Assembly: GCA_020744425.1 (NCBI GenBank)
Contig: JAGMUV010000020.1
Span: 930,001-994,000 of the forward strand
Direction: 5' to 3'
Length of the DNA stretch: 64,000 nucleotides
From: Dactylonectria macrodidyma
Lineage: Eukaryota > Ascomycota > Sordariomycetes > Hypocreales > Nectriaceae
Every line of letters begins with the position of its first letter. Within the stretch, counting starts at the first letter, position 1. A program made the translations under genes and the position numbers. The notes under the pieces are model-generated. The model saw only the letters and a program-made list of their open reading frames with translations, was not told the origin of the DNA and did not search any database. Shown one piece after another: positions 13,552-25,110 of the stretch.

Positions 13552-15789
13552 CTATCCCATAATAGTTTCCCAACCATTCTCAATCATGATATCCATCCAA
13601 AACACCAAATCAGGCGACCCCTTCGGACACTCCACGCCCGGCGTAGGGACATAGGGGGCATCCATCTTCCTCCAAATCTCCTTGAGCACGGATATGCACT
13701 GCTTGTGCGGCTTCGGCGCAAGTAGGTGCGCCAGCGTCTCTAAGCGGCCCAGTACCATGCCTCGAGCGCGCAGTACCTCGACGGCCTTGAGGGACATTTC
13801 GGGCACAAAGTCTAGGCCCGCGCCGGCTTCGGTGCGTCGCGGCTGTAGATCAGTGCAAGGAGTTCCCTCGGGTGTTTTCGATTTTGGCACGCGTAGTTCG
13901 CTTCCGCAAGCGACGAGTAGGAATGGCTGGAACGCACGCGTCCCTGACTCGACGGGCACATGGTGGAACAACTTCAAAGTATTCAGCGCAAATATGGTCA
14001 ACCAGCTCCCGAGATCGTGTCGCGTCAGCGTTTGAGTCGGACACCCTCGTTCATTATCCCAGGGCGTCGCGTAACGACAGACCTGTTCGAAGAATGCCTG
14101 GACGTCGGGTCCTAGCTCTGACGTGTCTGACTGTAGCCGCTGCCAGAGAATATCGGGGAAGATGCGGTAGAGTTGCAAGAGGCCAACGAGCCGATAGATC
14201 TGGGCTAGCGTGATGAGGTGCTGTATTGGAGTATTGTCGTCCGCCGGGTTGATGACCTGGTCTTCAGACGGCAGAGCGATCTGTAACAGGCGACCCTCGA
14301 GCTCAAAGGCCTTGATCATACTATTTTGGAGTCGATCGATGTGGCTCTGCGTTATCGTCACCGGCAGCCGCGCGTTTTGCCGCTGCGATCGAACGAGGTG
14401 GCCAATGTCGCAGAGTATCTTTTGTACTTCATGTCCGACTCCAGTCCATGGATGAGGCGCCTGCAGTACCTCAGATGGAGGCTGTACTGGTCCGAGACTG
14501 GTTAGTTAGTAGCTGATGTACACTGGATGGCCGTAAAGTGCAACTCACAGTGGGCCAGCCCACATCTGGTAAGACCCCATCCGGAAGTCATCAACAACAT
14601 ATGATAATAACATCTGCCAGTATACCAAGGCTTCGTGGAAGAACCTGTAGTTGTTGCTGTTCTCCAGGAAATATGCCCGCGCCGTTGCTCTTTGCATACG
14701 GTTCTGGAAGGAGTTGAACAACGATACACCACCGTCTGTTGGATTATGCCAGCTGGCAGTCACTCCAATCATCAGCAATGCTAGCAGCGAAGTCTCATCG
14801 CAATCATCGTTTGACATCAAAAGGGCAACTGTCTCCTGTCGGTAATCCTTCCCGATAGGGCCGAGAGACGGGTACAGGTCCTCGAGCCCCGTTGCCGCCA
14901 TGCTTTGCATTGCACAATAAATGAGGCGAGACTGGGTCCAGAGGCGAGCAACCAATGATCGAAAGGGGTTCATCCCTCCGTCATATACCGCAAAGCTCCT
15001 CGCGGTTTCTTGAAAGTAAAAGTCGGATAACAAGGTAGTAGAGTCGGTGAGCCCCGCCAGTATCGATGAAGCAGGTGGTGATATGAGGGCCTCGTCGTCG
15101 TTTTGCGGGTGTTTCGTGGCCTTGATCGGTCTGGGGCTTTCGAGCGGAAATAAACTATTTTCTCCATGAGGAGAACCGGTCGTCATGCTCTGTTCAAACT
15201 CGTTACTCGTCTCTAATGGTAGCCACGGCATCGACTGGGGGTTATGATGTGCCGCAATGGCCAGAATCTGCTGAGCGTCGTTGGCCGGGAAGTCAAAGGC
15301 AGCCAGGTCGCCGAGCCAGTCGCTGACGTCGAAGTTGGGCCCGTCGATTCGATGGCTTGCGTTGGAAATCAAATCTGTGGTTGCGTCCTCGACGCTGTCC
15401 TCGGGGATGGAGAGCAGGGCATCTGGTTCCACAGGCACCGTCGTCGACTTTGCAGGGCTTGAAAGCTGGATTTCTGGTTGACTTGGTTCATACTCGGAGT
15501 GGAACTCGTGCTTCCGGGACCATTTGATGACTTTTGGATATCCGGGGCATGGCTTCTTGGCTCGAGTACAGCGTCCGCAGGACGGCCGCTGCTCGTCACA
15601 TTTCATCTGTCATATTGGTTAGAATCGACCAAAGGAAGATAGTGCGGCGGCGCAAGTTGGATGACAAGGACCGAGAAGCTTTATTGAACTACTAGACAGG
15701 TGCAAAATCAAAGTCGTCATCACCGCTATACGTACGTGCTGACTCTTGCATCGCGCACACCCGCTTCGAGATCGCGATCCGCGGGGCAT
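13552..15789 (-). CDS. Zn2Cys6 transcription factor with fungal-specific domain (copy A)
   Basis: Predicted 685-residue nuclear regulator from exons 15736-15789, 14549-15606 and 13552-14497 (2,058 nt). The zinc cluster at residues ~10-37 is split by intron 1: exon 1 ends CARCKSQH and exon 2 opens MKCDEQRPSC, completing C-x2-C-x6-C..C-x2-C-x6-C with final CPGY. The start ATG at 15789 is required to supply the first two cysteines. After an acidic, Ser/Pro-rich linker, a Fungal_trans_2-type regulatory domain begins around SDFYFQETARSFAVYDGG. It contains NPFRSLVARLWTQSRLIYCAMQSMAA and, after intron 2, PHPWTGVGHEVQKIL. The divergent neighbour at 18107 has the same layout, the same zinc-cluster intron and a PHPWTGI block, so the two are paralogues. 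Target genes are unknown. Confidence 0.9.
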
Positions 15790-18106
15790 TCTGCGGCAAG
15801 GGGGGGTGATGTCATGGGACGAACGGCGTCCGAAACAAGACAAACAACGACAACACGGGGGTGAGACGGAGTGAGAACGCTGAGAGGGACGCAAAAGCCA
15901 GGGCAAGATTTCGAAAAATGGCCTGTTGTACAAAACAACCCTGGCTTCCCCTACCTAGATAAGGGAATTCACGACGAAGGTGGAGAGAGAAAGAGGGTCG
16001 AGGTAAGTGGGAACAAAGGCAGCAAGCAGAAGGGTGGCGACAAAAAGCGGGCAGGGAAAAGGAAAGCTTGGGAGATACCTTTAGTGGCAGGAGATAAGAG
16101 AACAGTTGTCTCCCCCTCAACACGACGTTCATACTTTGGGGCGCCTTCCAATAGTGGCGGCTTCGTTTCTGGGCAGGGCGATAATCCTTGGGGTTGTGAC
16201 TGGCCGGCCGCGAGGTCTGATGGGCTTGGGTTGGTCCCGCTATCAACAGCTTCCCCACATCGATGGCGGCCCCAAGCCTTCAAGGATCGTGGGAAAGGGG
16301 GGGTGTATATCGAACTATTCCGCTTCGGGGCCGCTTTGCCGGCTGCGGGCGATCGAGAGGGCGGGGGGGATAATAAAGAGGAGGATATGGGAGGACGAGA
16401 AGAATAATCCTTGGTTGCTGTGATCGGGTAGCCGACGTACATACATCACGATGGAGTACATGCTGTGCCGAGGACGATGGGATATGTAATGCGATGGGAT
16501 CTTGATGACGCGGGATCGCGGCGTCGAGAAATGGCAGACAACGTTGCCCGACGGACCGAGACTTCAGGATCTACCCTGTCTCAGGGATCCCTCCATCGTT
16601 TCCTCCTCTGCAACCATCTCGAATCTCAACAAGCTGCCGCCATGCGATAACCTCCATCCAACACGAACACCCAGTCAATATCGAAGTGCTGTTTCTGCAC
16701 CATCTATCTCATGTGCACCAACGGCCCTTTTATTCACAGCCTCGTTTCTCTAACTCTCATCATTCACCAATCCATCACCTCGCTCGGTCCCGCTGGAGCT
16801 CAGATCGCGAGTCGGCTCTTCCCCGCACCGACCGTACCCTGGCGCCGGCTCAGGGCTCCGTCTGCCGGGTTTGCTTTTTGCTGACTCGTTTTTAAGGCCT
16901 TTGTAGGCATGACGGTAAGTATGTCTGGGCGACGCATGTCGTGAGAAGGCATCCTACAAGTCGAGATATTGCTATCGCTTGCATCTCAATTGTCGAGCGG
17001 CAATACAGAGCGAAAAATATCACAAATTACGAGGGGATGCGAAGCTCAGCCAGTCCATGGGGAAAATGCATCACGAAAATAGTCACGGCTCATCTATTTC
17101 CCCCCTCATCTGACCGAAGCACTGTCCAAGACGATGTAAGAGGCGGGTGGTCATTGCTGTCCCGGACGGACATGAGCCGCCGCTCCCATGGCGATGATCG
17201 TCCAGTGACAGATGCGCCCGGGTTGTTTATTCCTCTGGAACCTGTGCCTAGTAAGCCTTGTATTGTCAGGGCGGCGCGGCAGCTCCCCAGGTTTCGTTTT
17301 TGGTCATTGTCGCGTGTTTGATGGTGCTATGCTATCGTGGACAATCCAGGACGAGAGCAATGTGTTGTCGCTTCGAGATTCACAGCAGCATGAAGAAGAA
17401 GCGAGATGAAACAAGGGGCTCCCTCTACTCTCTGGAGCCCCCCTAAGAAGACCTAGCAAAAGCAGATGGCCTCCCCTGGCTTCGTCCGCCCTAAAATCCG
17501 CTCCAACTTCCAAGGCTCCGCAGCAACACGGAGCCATGCCGACCCGTGACCGGCTCCGTCGGCGATAGCTCGCTCTCATCTCTGCCTCTCACTTGACCTC
17601 TCCCATCCCCTCCGGCATTCGTGATTTCGGCAGCTGCACACATGGCTGGCCCGTATTTTTCTCTCAGAGGACGCCACTCCCTTTAGGCCACATCCTTAGC
17701 TCTTCTTTAAGTTATAATGGGTTGCCTTGACCATTACTTCAACGGCTTATCAGTGTTGCTCTCGACCACCCTCTTCGGCGGCTGAATCAGGAATCCAATT
17801 TACACCCCGTGCATACGAAAGGCTTCCCCGCATTTTTCGCTGCCAGCGACCCGGCGCCCGAGATCTTCGGTGCCGCGTGCGTGCTTGGGTATCTAGGGAC
17901 TATACTTACCTATAAATCGCCCCCCCGTCGAAAGAAGACCGATATATCGCCCCGACCCCGGGATTATTCTCCCACCCAGTGGCTTTGAACTGCAAACATC
18001 ATCCTGACCATATTAATATACCTGTTCCATCATCCTCTTTCTTTCCTCTTCTCTCCCCCACGCATCGTAAATCCCAGTTACTCCGCCCCCCTCTCGGGCC
18101 CAAGAA
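15790..18106. promoter_or_regulatory. 2.3-kb shared divergent promoter region of two regulators
   Basis: This gap lies between head-to-head paralogous regulators, so it holds both promoters and 5' leaders. Open frames inside it, for example 15969-16442 minus and 15871-16407 plus, are low-complexity Pro/Ser or Gly/Lys sequence with no family match, and I do not call them genes. Confidence 0.55.
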
Positions 18107-20286
18107 ATGTCCAGCAAAAGACACTCCAAAGTCGACGACAGCCTCACAGCGTTCAAGCCTAGGGCCGGCATCACACCCCGATCACGTGCCGGCTGTATAA
18201 CGTGCAAGGCGAAACACGTATGCTCCATTTTCTCCCCCGTTTTGCTTCCAGTGATAGATAGCTGACCGTAGTAAAATAAAAAAAGACCAAATGCGACGAG
18301 ACGAGGCCAGAATGCCTCCGGTGCACGCGCAAAGGAATCAAATGTGGCGGGTACTGGCGCGAGTTCAAGTGGTCGTTCAAGCATCAGCCGTCCTCGAGTA
18401 AGACAGCCGCAGGCGGAGATGGAAGCGAGGGAAATGCCGCAGAGGGCGTCTTCCTTATCACTGATCCGACTGCGGCGACGCTCCCGCAGCGGCCGCGAAA
18501 TACTGGATCCTTTTCCTCCGATAACACCTTAGCGTCCACATCGAGTGCGGCCGGCTCTAGGAGTAGCGATGACGGTATCAGCAACAACAGCAACAACACC
18601 AATAACAACAACATCATCAACATCAATAACCCACTACCCGTAGCCGAAGACACCGCAGAGTCAGCCAGAGCGCGCCAAAGAGCCCTTCGCCGCGCTTCCA
18701 TCCTGCGACCGACCTCGAGGAGATCAAGCTCATCACGATTCTGCCGCGACGCCGAACACGATGTCACCACATCCAGCCTCCTCTCGACTGACCGCTTCAC
18801 CGAAGGCCCGACGTTTATGCCGGCATCCATCACCGACACCTCGTCATTGCTCATTAGCAACTGGTTCGAGCAAGTCTGCCCGGCATGGTCCGGCTTCGAC
18901 TCGGCCGCCAATATCAACCGCACGCTAGCCACAGAGCTGTGGCACGAGTCGCGGTCCGTATTTAGCTCGCTGCAGAGCATGTCGGCAGCTTTTCTATCCA
19001 CCAGGCTGCCGCATATGCGCCAGCCCGCTGTCCGGTTCATGCAAACGGCCACTGAGTCCATCCAGGCCGAGGTTAAGGCCATTAGGAACTGCGTTCACCT
19101 GGATTCCGTCCCGACCGGTCTCTTGTTTTCACTGTTCTGTATCGGCACCACTGTCTGCTGGGTAGACGCGAGCCAGCTTGGACTCCCCTTTTTCCGAGAG
19201 GCAAGGCTGCTGTTGGACCGCCTGAATCGACGCCCTCTGTCGTTGTACGATGAAAAGGACGCCGAACTACTCGTCTTCTTTAACAAGTGTCTGGACTATG
19301 TCGAGATGCTGCTTTCCGTAGTGACTGACAACGAGCCTGCCGTCGGGACCGACACGACGCCACGGACGCAGAGCGATGTGGGAAAGGAGGGGCCCGAAAA
19401 GGCGAATAACGGCCAAATCGACTGTCAACCGCATCCGTGGACCGGCATCTCCTCGAGAACGACCCGTCTCTTCGCGCAATCCATGCGGTTGTGCCGAAGA
19501 TCGCGCCTCAACCTCAGACAACAAGGCCATGCGGGCAGGGATTTCCACACGGCTTTGCTGGAAATTCAGGAGGCGCAGAAGCTGGAGGAGCAGCTACTAG
19601 GACTCGAGTTTCCATCGATTCTTGAAACACGTGATACAGGCGACTATCTGACTCCGTATCTGCATCTTGCCAAGGTTGCTGAGGCATATCAGCTGGCTTC
19701 GTTGCTCCAATTGTACCAGACGTTCCCGGATCTGGTCTCGCTGAGATTACCGATCAACTCTGCCATATCCAGCGGTGGCCAGATATCGTGGGAAGAATGG
19801 ATCATTCCATTGAGTCTTCGTCTTGTTAGGGTTCTGGAGCACATCCCGCCTTCATCAGGCAGTCGAGCCATCCAGCCACTGCTGTACATTTCCGCGAGCA
19901 CAGGGCTCCGATACGACACCAAAGCGTGCATGGACACGCTCGACCTGTCCTGGAACCTGTGCATGAACTCGATGGAGACACAGTTTCCGCCTCCGTTCGA
20001 CGACAACGCGCCGCTCGAGCTAGACTCGGCCGTTGACGTCGCTCACATGGCGGACATAGGGCCGCCTTTGATATCCCGTATGTCGTTGGAGATCAGCAAT
20101 GCGCGCCATTTCATCACTGGGAGGCTCAGCATACTAGAGAATAGTCTTCCACCAAAGCCTATCATCATGGCCAAGACACTGATTCAAGCCGTGTGGGAGG
20201 CATATGATAATGAGCTGCCGGGGTCAACGGCGGTGCATTGGATCGACGTGATGGAGGACAATAACTTGCGCACCATGTTTGGGTGA
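18107..20286 (+). CDS. Zn2Cys6 transcription factor with fungal-specific domain (copy B)
   Basis: Predicted 703 residues from exons 18107-18217 and 18286-20286 (2,112 nt). The zinc cluster is at residues ~30-57: CITCKAKH at the end of exon 1 and TKCDETRPEC in exon 2, then CTRKGIKCGGY. The intron falls at the same phase-0 position as in copy A. A Ser/Asn-rich linker with an Asn run (around 18577-18630) precedes a Fungal_trans_2-type domain starting near LLISNWFEQVCPAWSGFDS, with TLATELWHESRSVFSSLQSM and PHPWTGISS. It lacks the second intron of copy A. The gene is divergent from copy A and lies 270 bp from an inverted cupin gene. DNA target and regulon are unknown. Confidence 0.9.
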
Positions 20287-20554
20287 TGCAATGTGTACAA
20301 AAAAAATGTTTTACGAAAATGGAGTTGACAGAGCGTTTACAAATTGTCGTTATAGAGCGTCAACATGGCCGGGGAGTTTACGATGCTGTCACAGTTCGAA
20401 TTTGTTTAGAAGATGACGTATCAGCAATGTTTGTGTGTAATTGCTATCTAGGAAAGTTCCGCTGTATGCCCGGTTCCCGATCCAATCCGTTGATCTTTAT
20501 GTCATTATCATGCCATTCCCACCGATTGATACTCATAGCCACGGTCATGTCGGT

Positions 20555-20914
20555 TTAAAAGTCGCTCTCCTTGCGCTGTCCAACGTAAAACGCCAGGCCG
20601 TAGTCAGTCGTAGTGAAAGTGATGGTAGCGCCGGCAGGGAAGAAGAAGACGTCGCCCTTTGTGGCAGTGACGCTCTGGCCCGTCTCATCGGAGATGGTGT
20701 AGTCGCCCTCGAGGATGATCTTCATCTCGTCGTACTTGTACGTGTAGGTGAGGGGCTCGCCCTTCTTGAGGCGGAAGAGGCCGGCCGAGATGGGCTTGTC
20801 CGGGTTGGTCTTGTCGCTGGAGAAGACGTCGCCCAGGTAGGCGTTGTCGCCGGCGAGCAGGGGGATCTGGAAGTCGGACTGGGCCTTGGGGTGGTACTTC
20901 ATAGCGGTGGCCAT
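20555..20914 (-). CDS. EutQ-like single-domain cupin
   Basis: An intact intronless 119-residue protein consisting of one cupin beta-barrel. Visible features are SAGLFRLKKGEPLTYTY, a central YDEMKIILEGDYTISDE strand pair and GDVFFFPAGATITFTT. Sequence and size fit the EutQ/ethanolamine-utilisation cupin group. The classical metal-binding His-x-His of cupins is not evident, so a metal-dependent reaction is doubtful. No signal peptide is seen. It converges on regulator copy B, with a 268-bp gap, and is divergent from DUF3445 copy 2. The cellular role is unknown; a small-molecule binding or acetate-kinase-like activity known for bacterial EutQ cannot be assumed. Confidence 0.8.
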   Translation of the reverse strand: MATAMKYHPKAQSDFQIPLLAGDNAYLGDVFSSDKTNPDKPISAGLFRLKKGEPLTYTYKYDEMKIILEGDYTISDETGQSVTATKGDVFFFPAGATITFTTTDYGLAFYVGQRKESDF

Positions 20915-21767
20915 TGTGATGATTTTGGGAGGGAGATGTTGGTAGAGGGTGGTAGAGTGAGTAGGTTTGAGATGTTGAGGATGGAGGCTTGAGATTTGTA
21001 GATGTCACGTATTTGAGTGTAATGTTGAACTGAGTGATGAGATCCTGTTAAAACCTCGGCGACATTCACACTCATATACTCCCTCGTCAGATCCAAATCC
21101 GTTTCAATGTCACCCTCGGCTTACATGTCATCCTCGACGCATCCCCAATCGATAATCTTATCGCAGTCCCCGCAACCCGCATCTCGATGCCCATTTCTGT
21201 TAATATTCCCGGCCCTCATCCCATTACCAAGTCGAGCCTAGCCTATCCATCTACCGAACCCAGCTATCCATCGTGACGATCGCAAACCCCGCAGTGCCAC
21301 CCCTTCTTATCGCGATGCCTTCCCTATCTCGGAGATTCATGCCGGTTCGTCCCTTGTATCTAGACTGCGGGGTAAAACTGCAGCCAAGAACCAAAAACAC
21401 TCCTCGTGACGTACGGTGCATCGCGGCCAATCGTGTTGGCTGGGTCGCCTATCTTGTCCGAGAGCAGCATGCTAAACCGTGTATGGCAGAATGGAAGAGA
21501 TACGGCATGCGGTTGTGGCATGTAGATTAGGTCCAGGTCGGATCATGGATGGCTTGCCACGCCGATTGAAGCAAGGACACTGGCGGCCGAGGCGGCGCTT
21601 TTGCGGTTGATAACTGACGCCTCAGCCGCGATATTTCGACACGATGAATCCGTAGAGAAACAACCTACCTTGATTCCCGGGACTTTCTCCCTTTTTCACC
21701 GTTTACTCCCATATTGAAAGCATTCTTTGACTGTTTCATACCATTTTCTTTACCTTCTGGCTACGTC
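20915..21767. promoter_or_regulatory. Divergent promoter between cupin and DUF3445 copy 2
   Basis: An 850-bp gap between outward-facing genes. No coding motif was seen. A non-ATG in-frame extension reaches up to 21714, but the ATG at 21768 is preferred as the start. Confidence 0.5.
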
Positions 21768-22976
21768 ATGATGGACTTTCTCGTCCCCTCTGCCTCCCAC
21801 TTGGGCGTCGTCCTGCCCGCCATGGTGCTCGTCGTCATGTCCGGCGTCTTGTACTACCTGCGACAGCCGGGCACCATCCTGCAGCGCATCATGAAGACAA
21901 ACAAGTCCAGCAACACCCCTTATCCGGCGGTCAAGAATCCGGAGATGTTCAAGATGCCCATTGCCTCGCCGTATCCCGGCTGGTCGATCGAGAATACAAA
22001 GCCCATGCCGTACCGCGCGTTCCGATATGGACCCAAGTACAATGTCACAATGGGGCTTCGGTCTATTCAGCCTGAGCAGTGGATTGAGCTTGACAACCAA
22101 TTCCCCAAATACCATGCCGAGAAGAAGGCCCGCATTGAAGACCGGGGCCGCAAGTGTGTCGACACTCATCCCGACGCGTATCCTGCTGCTATGGAACTTC
22201 TACAAGAGTTGACAGACTACCTACCACAGCGATACCCTACACTGTACAAGCGCACTGCTGTTGGCATTGACAACCTCTGGTCGGGAGAGTCGTTCAACAT
22301 CATCGAGACTCCCCTCGCTGAGGATCCTATGGCCATCTGCGCCAGGCTCGTCCAAGACGACTTGGCCCTCATGATTGAGCGACCCGATGGTCAATACTAC
22401 CTCCTCGCCGGCGCCATCCTCCTGGCAGGCTTCTGGCGACTTACGGACAAGTACGGCATGACTCTCTCGGACATCCACTACTCGGGCGACGTGCCGCACT
22501 TCAAGGAAAAGTTGGAGACGGGCATGCTTAAGTTCTTCAAGCGGCTGCGTCCCGAGACCTTCTTCACGCGCAACAACTACTTCATCCAGGTCGACGACGC
22601 GCTGGCCTGGAGCTGGAGCATAGGCAGCGAGGACGCTGACACGGTCAGCTGGAGCACCGCCCAACGGGACAAGCCCATTGAGAACCACTGGTTCCGATCA
22701 GAGAGACAGTCACTCCGTAGGCTACCTAAGACGGGTGCCGTGTGCTTCACCATCCGCACCTACTTCATCCCTGTCACCGAGATGGCTTGTGAGGATTACG
22801 TCCCCGGTCGACTGGCGAGCGCTGTCCGCAGCTGGGACGGTCCCGTCTCTGTCTACAAGGGCAAGGAGAAGTACGGCACGGTTCTGCTCGATTACCTTGA
22901 CGCGGAGCATGAGAAACAGGTTGAGAATGGGTTGAAGCTAGAGGAGGAGGATCAAGTCAGGAAGTATCCGTGGTGA
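21768..22976 (+). CDS. DUF3445 / HODM-alpha-like membrane-anchored protein (copy 2)
   Basis: Predicted 402 residues with no intron. ATG codons at 21768 and 21771 are both possible; the upstream in-frame codon at 21714 is TTG. An N-terminal hydrophobic helix of about 25 residues (VVLPAMVLVVMSGVLYYL) is followed by Lys/Arg, implying membrane anchoring. Conserved blocks shared with copy 1 are PYRAFRYG, QWIELDNQF, IHYSGDVPHFKEKLE and SERQSLRRLPKTGAVCFTI. The last is the most diagnostic DUF3445 segment and is closer to the family consensus than the WQTLRRLP of copy 1. Bacterial relatives are heme-dependent oxidative N-demethylase subunits. Reaction and substrate in fungi are not established, so the call is family-level. 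Confidence 0.85.
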   Translation: MMDFLVPSASHLGVVLPAMVLVVMSGVLYYLRQPGTILQRIMKTNKSSNTPYPAVKNPEMFKMPIASPYPGWSIENTKPMPYRAFRYGPKYNVTMGLRSIQPEQWIELDNQFPKYHAEKKARIEDRGRKCVDTHPDAYPAAMELLQELTDYLPQRYPTLYKRTAVGIDNLWSGESFNIIETPLAEDPMAICARLVQDDLALMIERPDGQYYLLAGAILLAGFWRLTDKYGMTLSDIHYSGDVPHFKEKLETGMLKFFKRLRPETFFTRNNYFIQVDDALAWSWSIGSEDADTVSWSTAQRDKPIENHWFRSERQSLRRLPKTGAVCFTIRTYFIPVTEMACEDYVPGRLASAVRSWDGPVSVYKGKEKYGTVLLDYLDAEHEKQVENGLKLEEEDQVRKYPW

Positions 22977-23267
22977 TGACACACTACGGCTACCCGCCTG
23001 GAGAGATTTCTCTACTTGACCAACGAGGTAGTGAGTTGGCGATGGTCGATACCAGCATTATTTGCGTGTATTTACTTTGCATTTGAAGCGAAACATATTA
23101 TGTCGGGTTACCTACTCAGTAGCAATACCAAATGAAGATTAAATGATGGACGAACTTTTCCATTATTGGCTTTCTATGGAATGAGGTCGTAAGCCATGTA
23201 TCATTGGTAAATATTCTTAGCGGTTGGCTTGATGGCTAATTGATCGAGGGGAGAGCAGTCATTTAGT

Positions 23268-24047
23268 TCATATCTTTCTTAAGGAGATCCCAGCAACCGA
23301 GTCCATCAAATTTTCTTCCAGCAACCCAACGAGTTTCAAGGAATCCCGCCAAAGCCTAGCTTCCTCTTCGGAATCATAAGTGTGGCTCAAGTATGATCCT
23401 TTGCTGACAACGCCGTCATCTTCGCCGCGCTCTGCCTCGGCGCGGTCGTTCAGGTAGACACCTCCACGACCCTCCAACTCCTTGCTGACCGCAGCCCACA
23501 CGGTAGTTGCTGCTCCTTGCTCGAAAGATTTCTTGGCAAGGGCCAGTTCTTTGTCCATGCTCTCCTTGACTTCCTGGGGGACGTGCTTGGCCAGGGAAGT
23601 ATCAATGACTCCAGGGTGGAGGCTGGTCGTATGTGTTCCTAGATGACCATAAAGACTCTCAATTGGAGATCAGGAACAGCCATGATCCTAGTGTTGTTGA
23701 TGAGGATGCTGACGTTGTTCGTTCTCGCTATGGTATTTTCGCGGCTACCCGGACACTCTCAAGAGAGTTTTGGTCCATCTCTACAAGCTGCATTCTGTCC
23801 CCTGCCATATTTCAGCCAGAGAGCTTTTTGCACTGGTCAAATCTCGAGCAGTAAGAATGAGACTTGCCCTGGTAGTTGCGAGAGCTCTTGCTGTCTCGAT
23901 GCCGAGGCTAGGAGATGCACCAGTGATGACGGTGAAACTTCCAACCGGCTTGCCTCCCATTTCATTATCTCGAATAATTTGGAGAGCTGTAGGTCGGACG
24001 TCACCTGTTTCTTTGGGGTTTGTATGGGCGGTGGTGTAGCGAGACAT
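23268..24047 (-). pseudogene. Short-chain dehydrogenase/reductase relic, catalytic core deleted
   Basis: The N-terminal piece starts at 24047 (MSRYTTAHTNP) with the cofactor motif TGASPSLGIETARALA. Next, in a second frame, comes LVEMDQNSLESVRVAAK, then in a third frame NNVSILINNTRIMAVPDLQL, a damaged form of the NNAG strand. The sequence then jumps to the C-terminal GTHTTSLHPGVIDTSLAKHV and the open stretch 23268-23558 (QGAATTVWAAVSKELEGRGG). About 100 residues normally found between these parts, including the SSxxH and YxxxK catalytic segments, are absent. Frame changes and a TAG at about 23779 also interrupt it. It cannot encode an active enzyme. Confidence 0.85.
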
Positions 24048-25110
24048 GGTTGAGATACATCTCTTTGACAAGAAAGACTAGGTGATGAGGATGGTCTGCG
24101 AATGATACAAAAGTGAAATCAAAAGGTAATTGTTATCATCTTTTCCCGCTCACTGACGGACTTTGCACATAGTGACGGGGGTAGACATGGATCAGTTGAG
24201 TGTCATTGATTGCAGCTACGATGCTGCTAAGAATCTATTATACGGATTAACATGGCAATTTCGCGAGGTTTTGACAAGCTGCGTTAACACGCATATCTAG
24301 GCCAGGAAATCAAGACTTTGGAAAGATAGTTTGAAAAGCCTGCCTTCTTGTCGTGAATACTCGCGCTTCGCGACCTTCTGCGGATATAGACCGACCGTAC
24401 CACATCTAGGTAAGTCCGACTCGCGATGTCACCGGATTTAATAATGGAACCCGGCATGGCTGAGACTCCTGCTGTAGATAGCAGCGCTTTGAAAAAGACC
24501 CTGAGATGGGTTGATTTCACACGAGCATAGAGATGTTGGTGGGCCATTATCAGCGTCGAGGCAGAACCGTTCCATTGAAAGCGCTGTCCACTCCATCAAG
24601 GGCGAGCGAGTTGCTTGCACAAAGGCAAAACCCTGAATGGCACAAACCTATAGCCGGAGCAGTTATCATTCCCAACATCACTAGAGGAAGCCTAGCTCTC
24701 CGCTTTCAGCAAGACCCTCAAAAAGATTCAAGTCAAAACAGCCCTAACACTTTGACTCACTGAACAAAAACGCCAAATTCGTTGATTTAAACTGGGATTA
24801 ATTGTTTCGTTATCGGACCTGTGGTCTTCCTTGGGCTGATGAGGGAGAGAATTTCCTAGGGCTTTCAGGTGACGGCTTCCCTGAACCTAGTTACCAAGGT
24901 CGACTGCCTATAACGATTAATCCAGTTTAATGCAGATAACTTTGAGAGGCGAGCTCTATAGAAGTAAAGGATTAAGTACTAATTGCTGATTTATAGGGGT
25001 GTGACGGAGAATAGGAGGATTCTGGATAGAGGAAGCGGTTGCAAATTTAGTATACTTGGGCTGGTATGTATGAACTACGGTCTTCCTAACAAACATACCA
25101 AGGCTACTTA
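24048..25110. other. Intergenic, nothing recognised
   Basis: AT-rich sequence between the dehydrogenase relic and the kinase-fold gene. Small open frames such as 24284-24547 minus and 24533-24763 plus have no family features. Confidence 0.5.

Noticed and set aside
15969..16442. Long Pro/Ser-rich open frames in the divergent promoter
   Set aside because: Low-complexity translations on both strands with no family motif, typical of GC-skewed promoter sequence.
18384..19082. A 232-codon antisense frame under regulator copy B
   Set aside because: It overlaps the intact zinc-cluster gene in the opposite strand and has leucine-run low complexity from the Asn-repeat codons.
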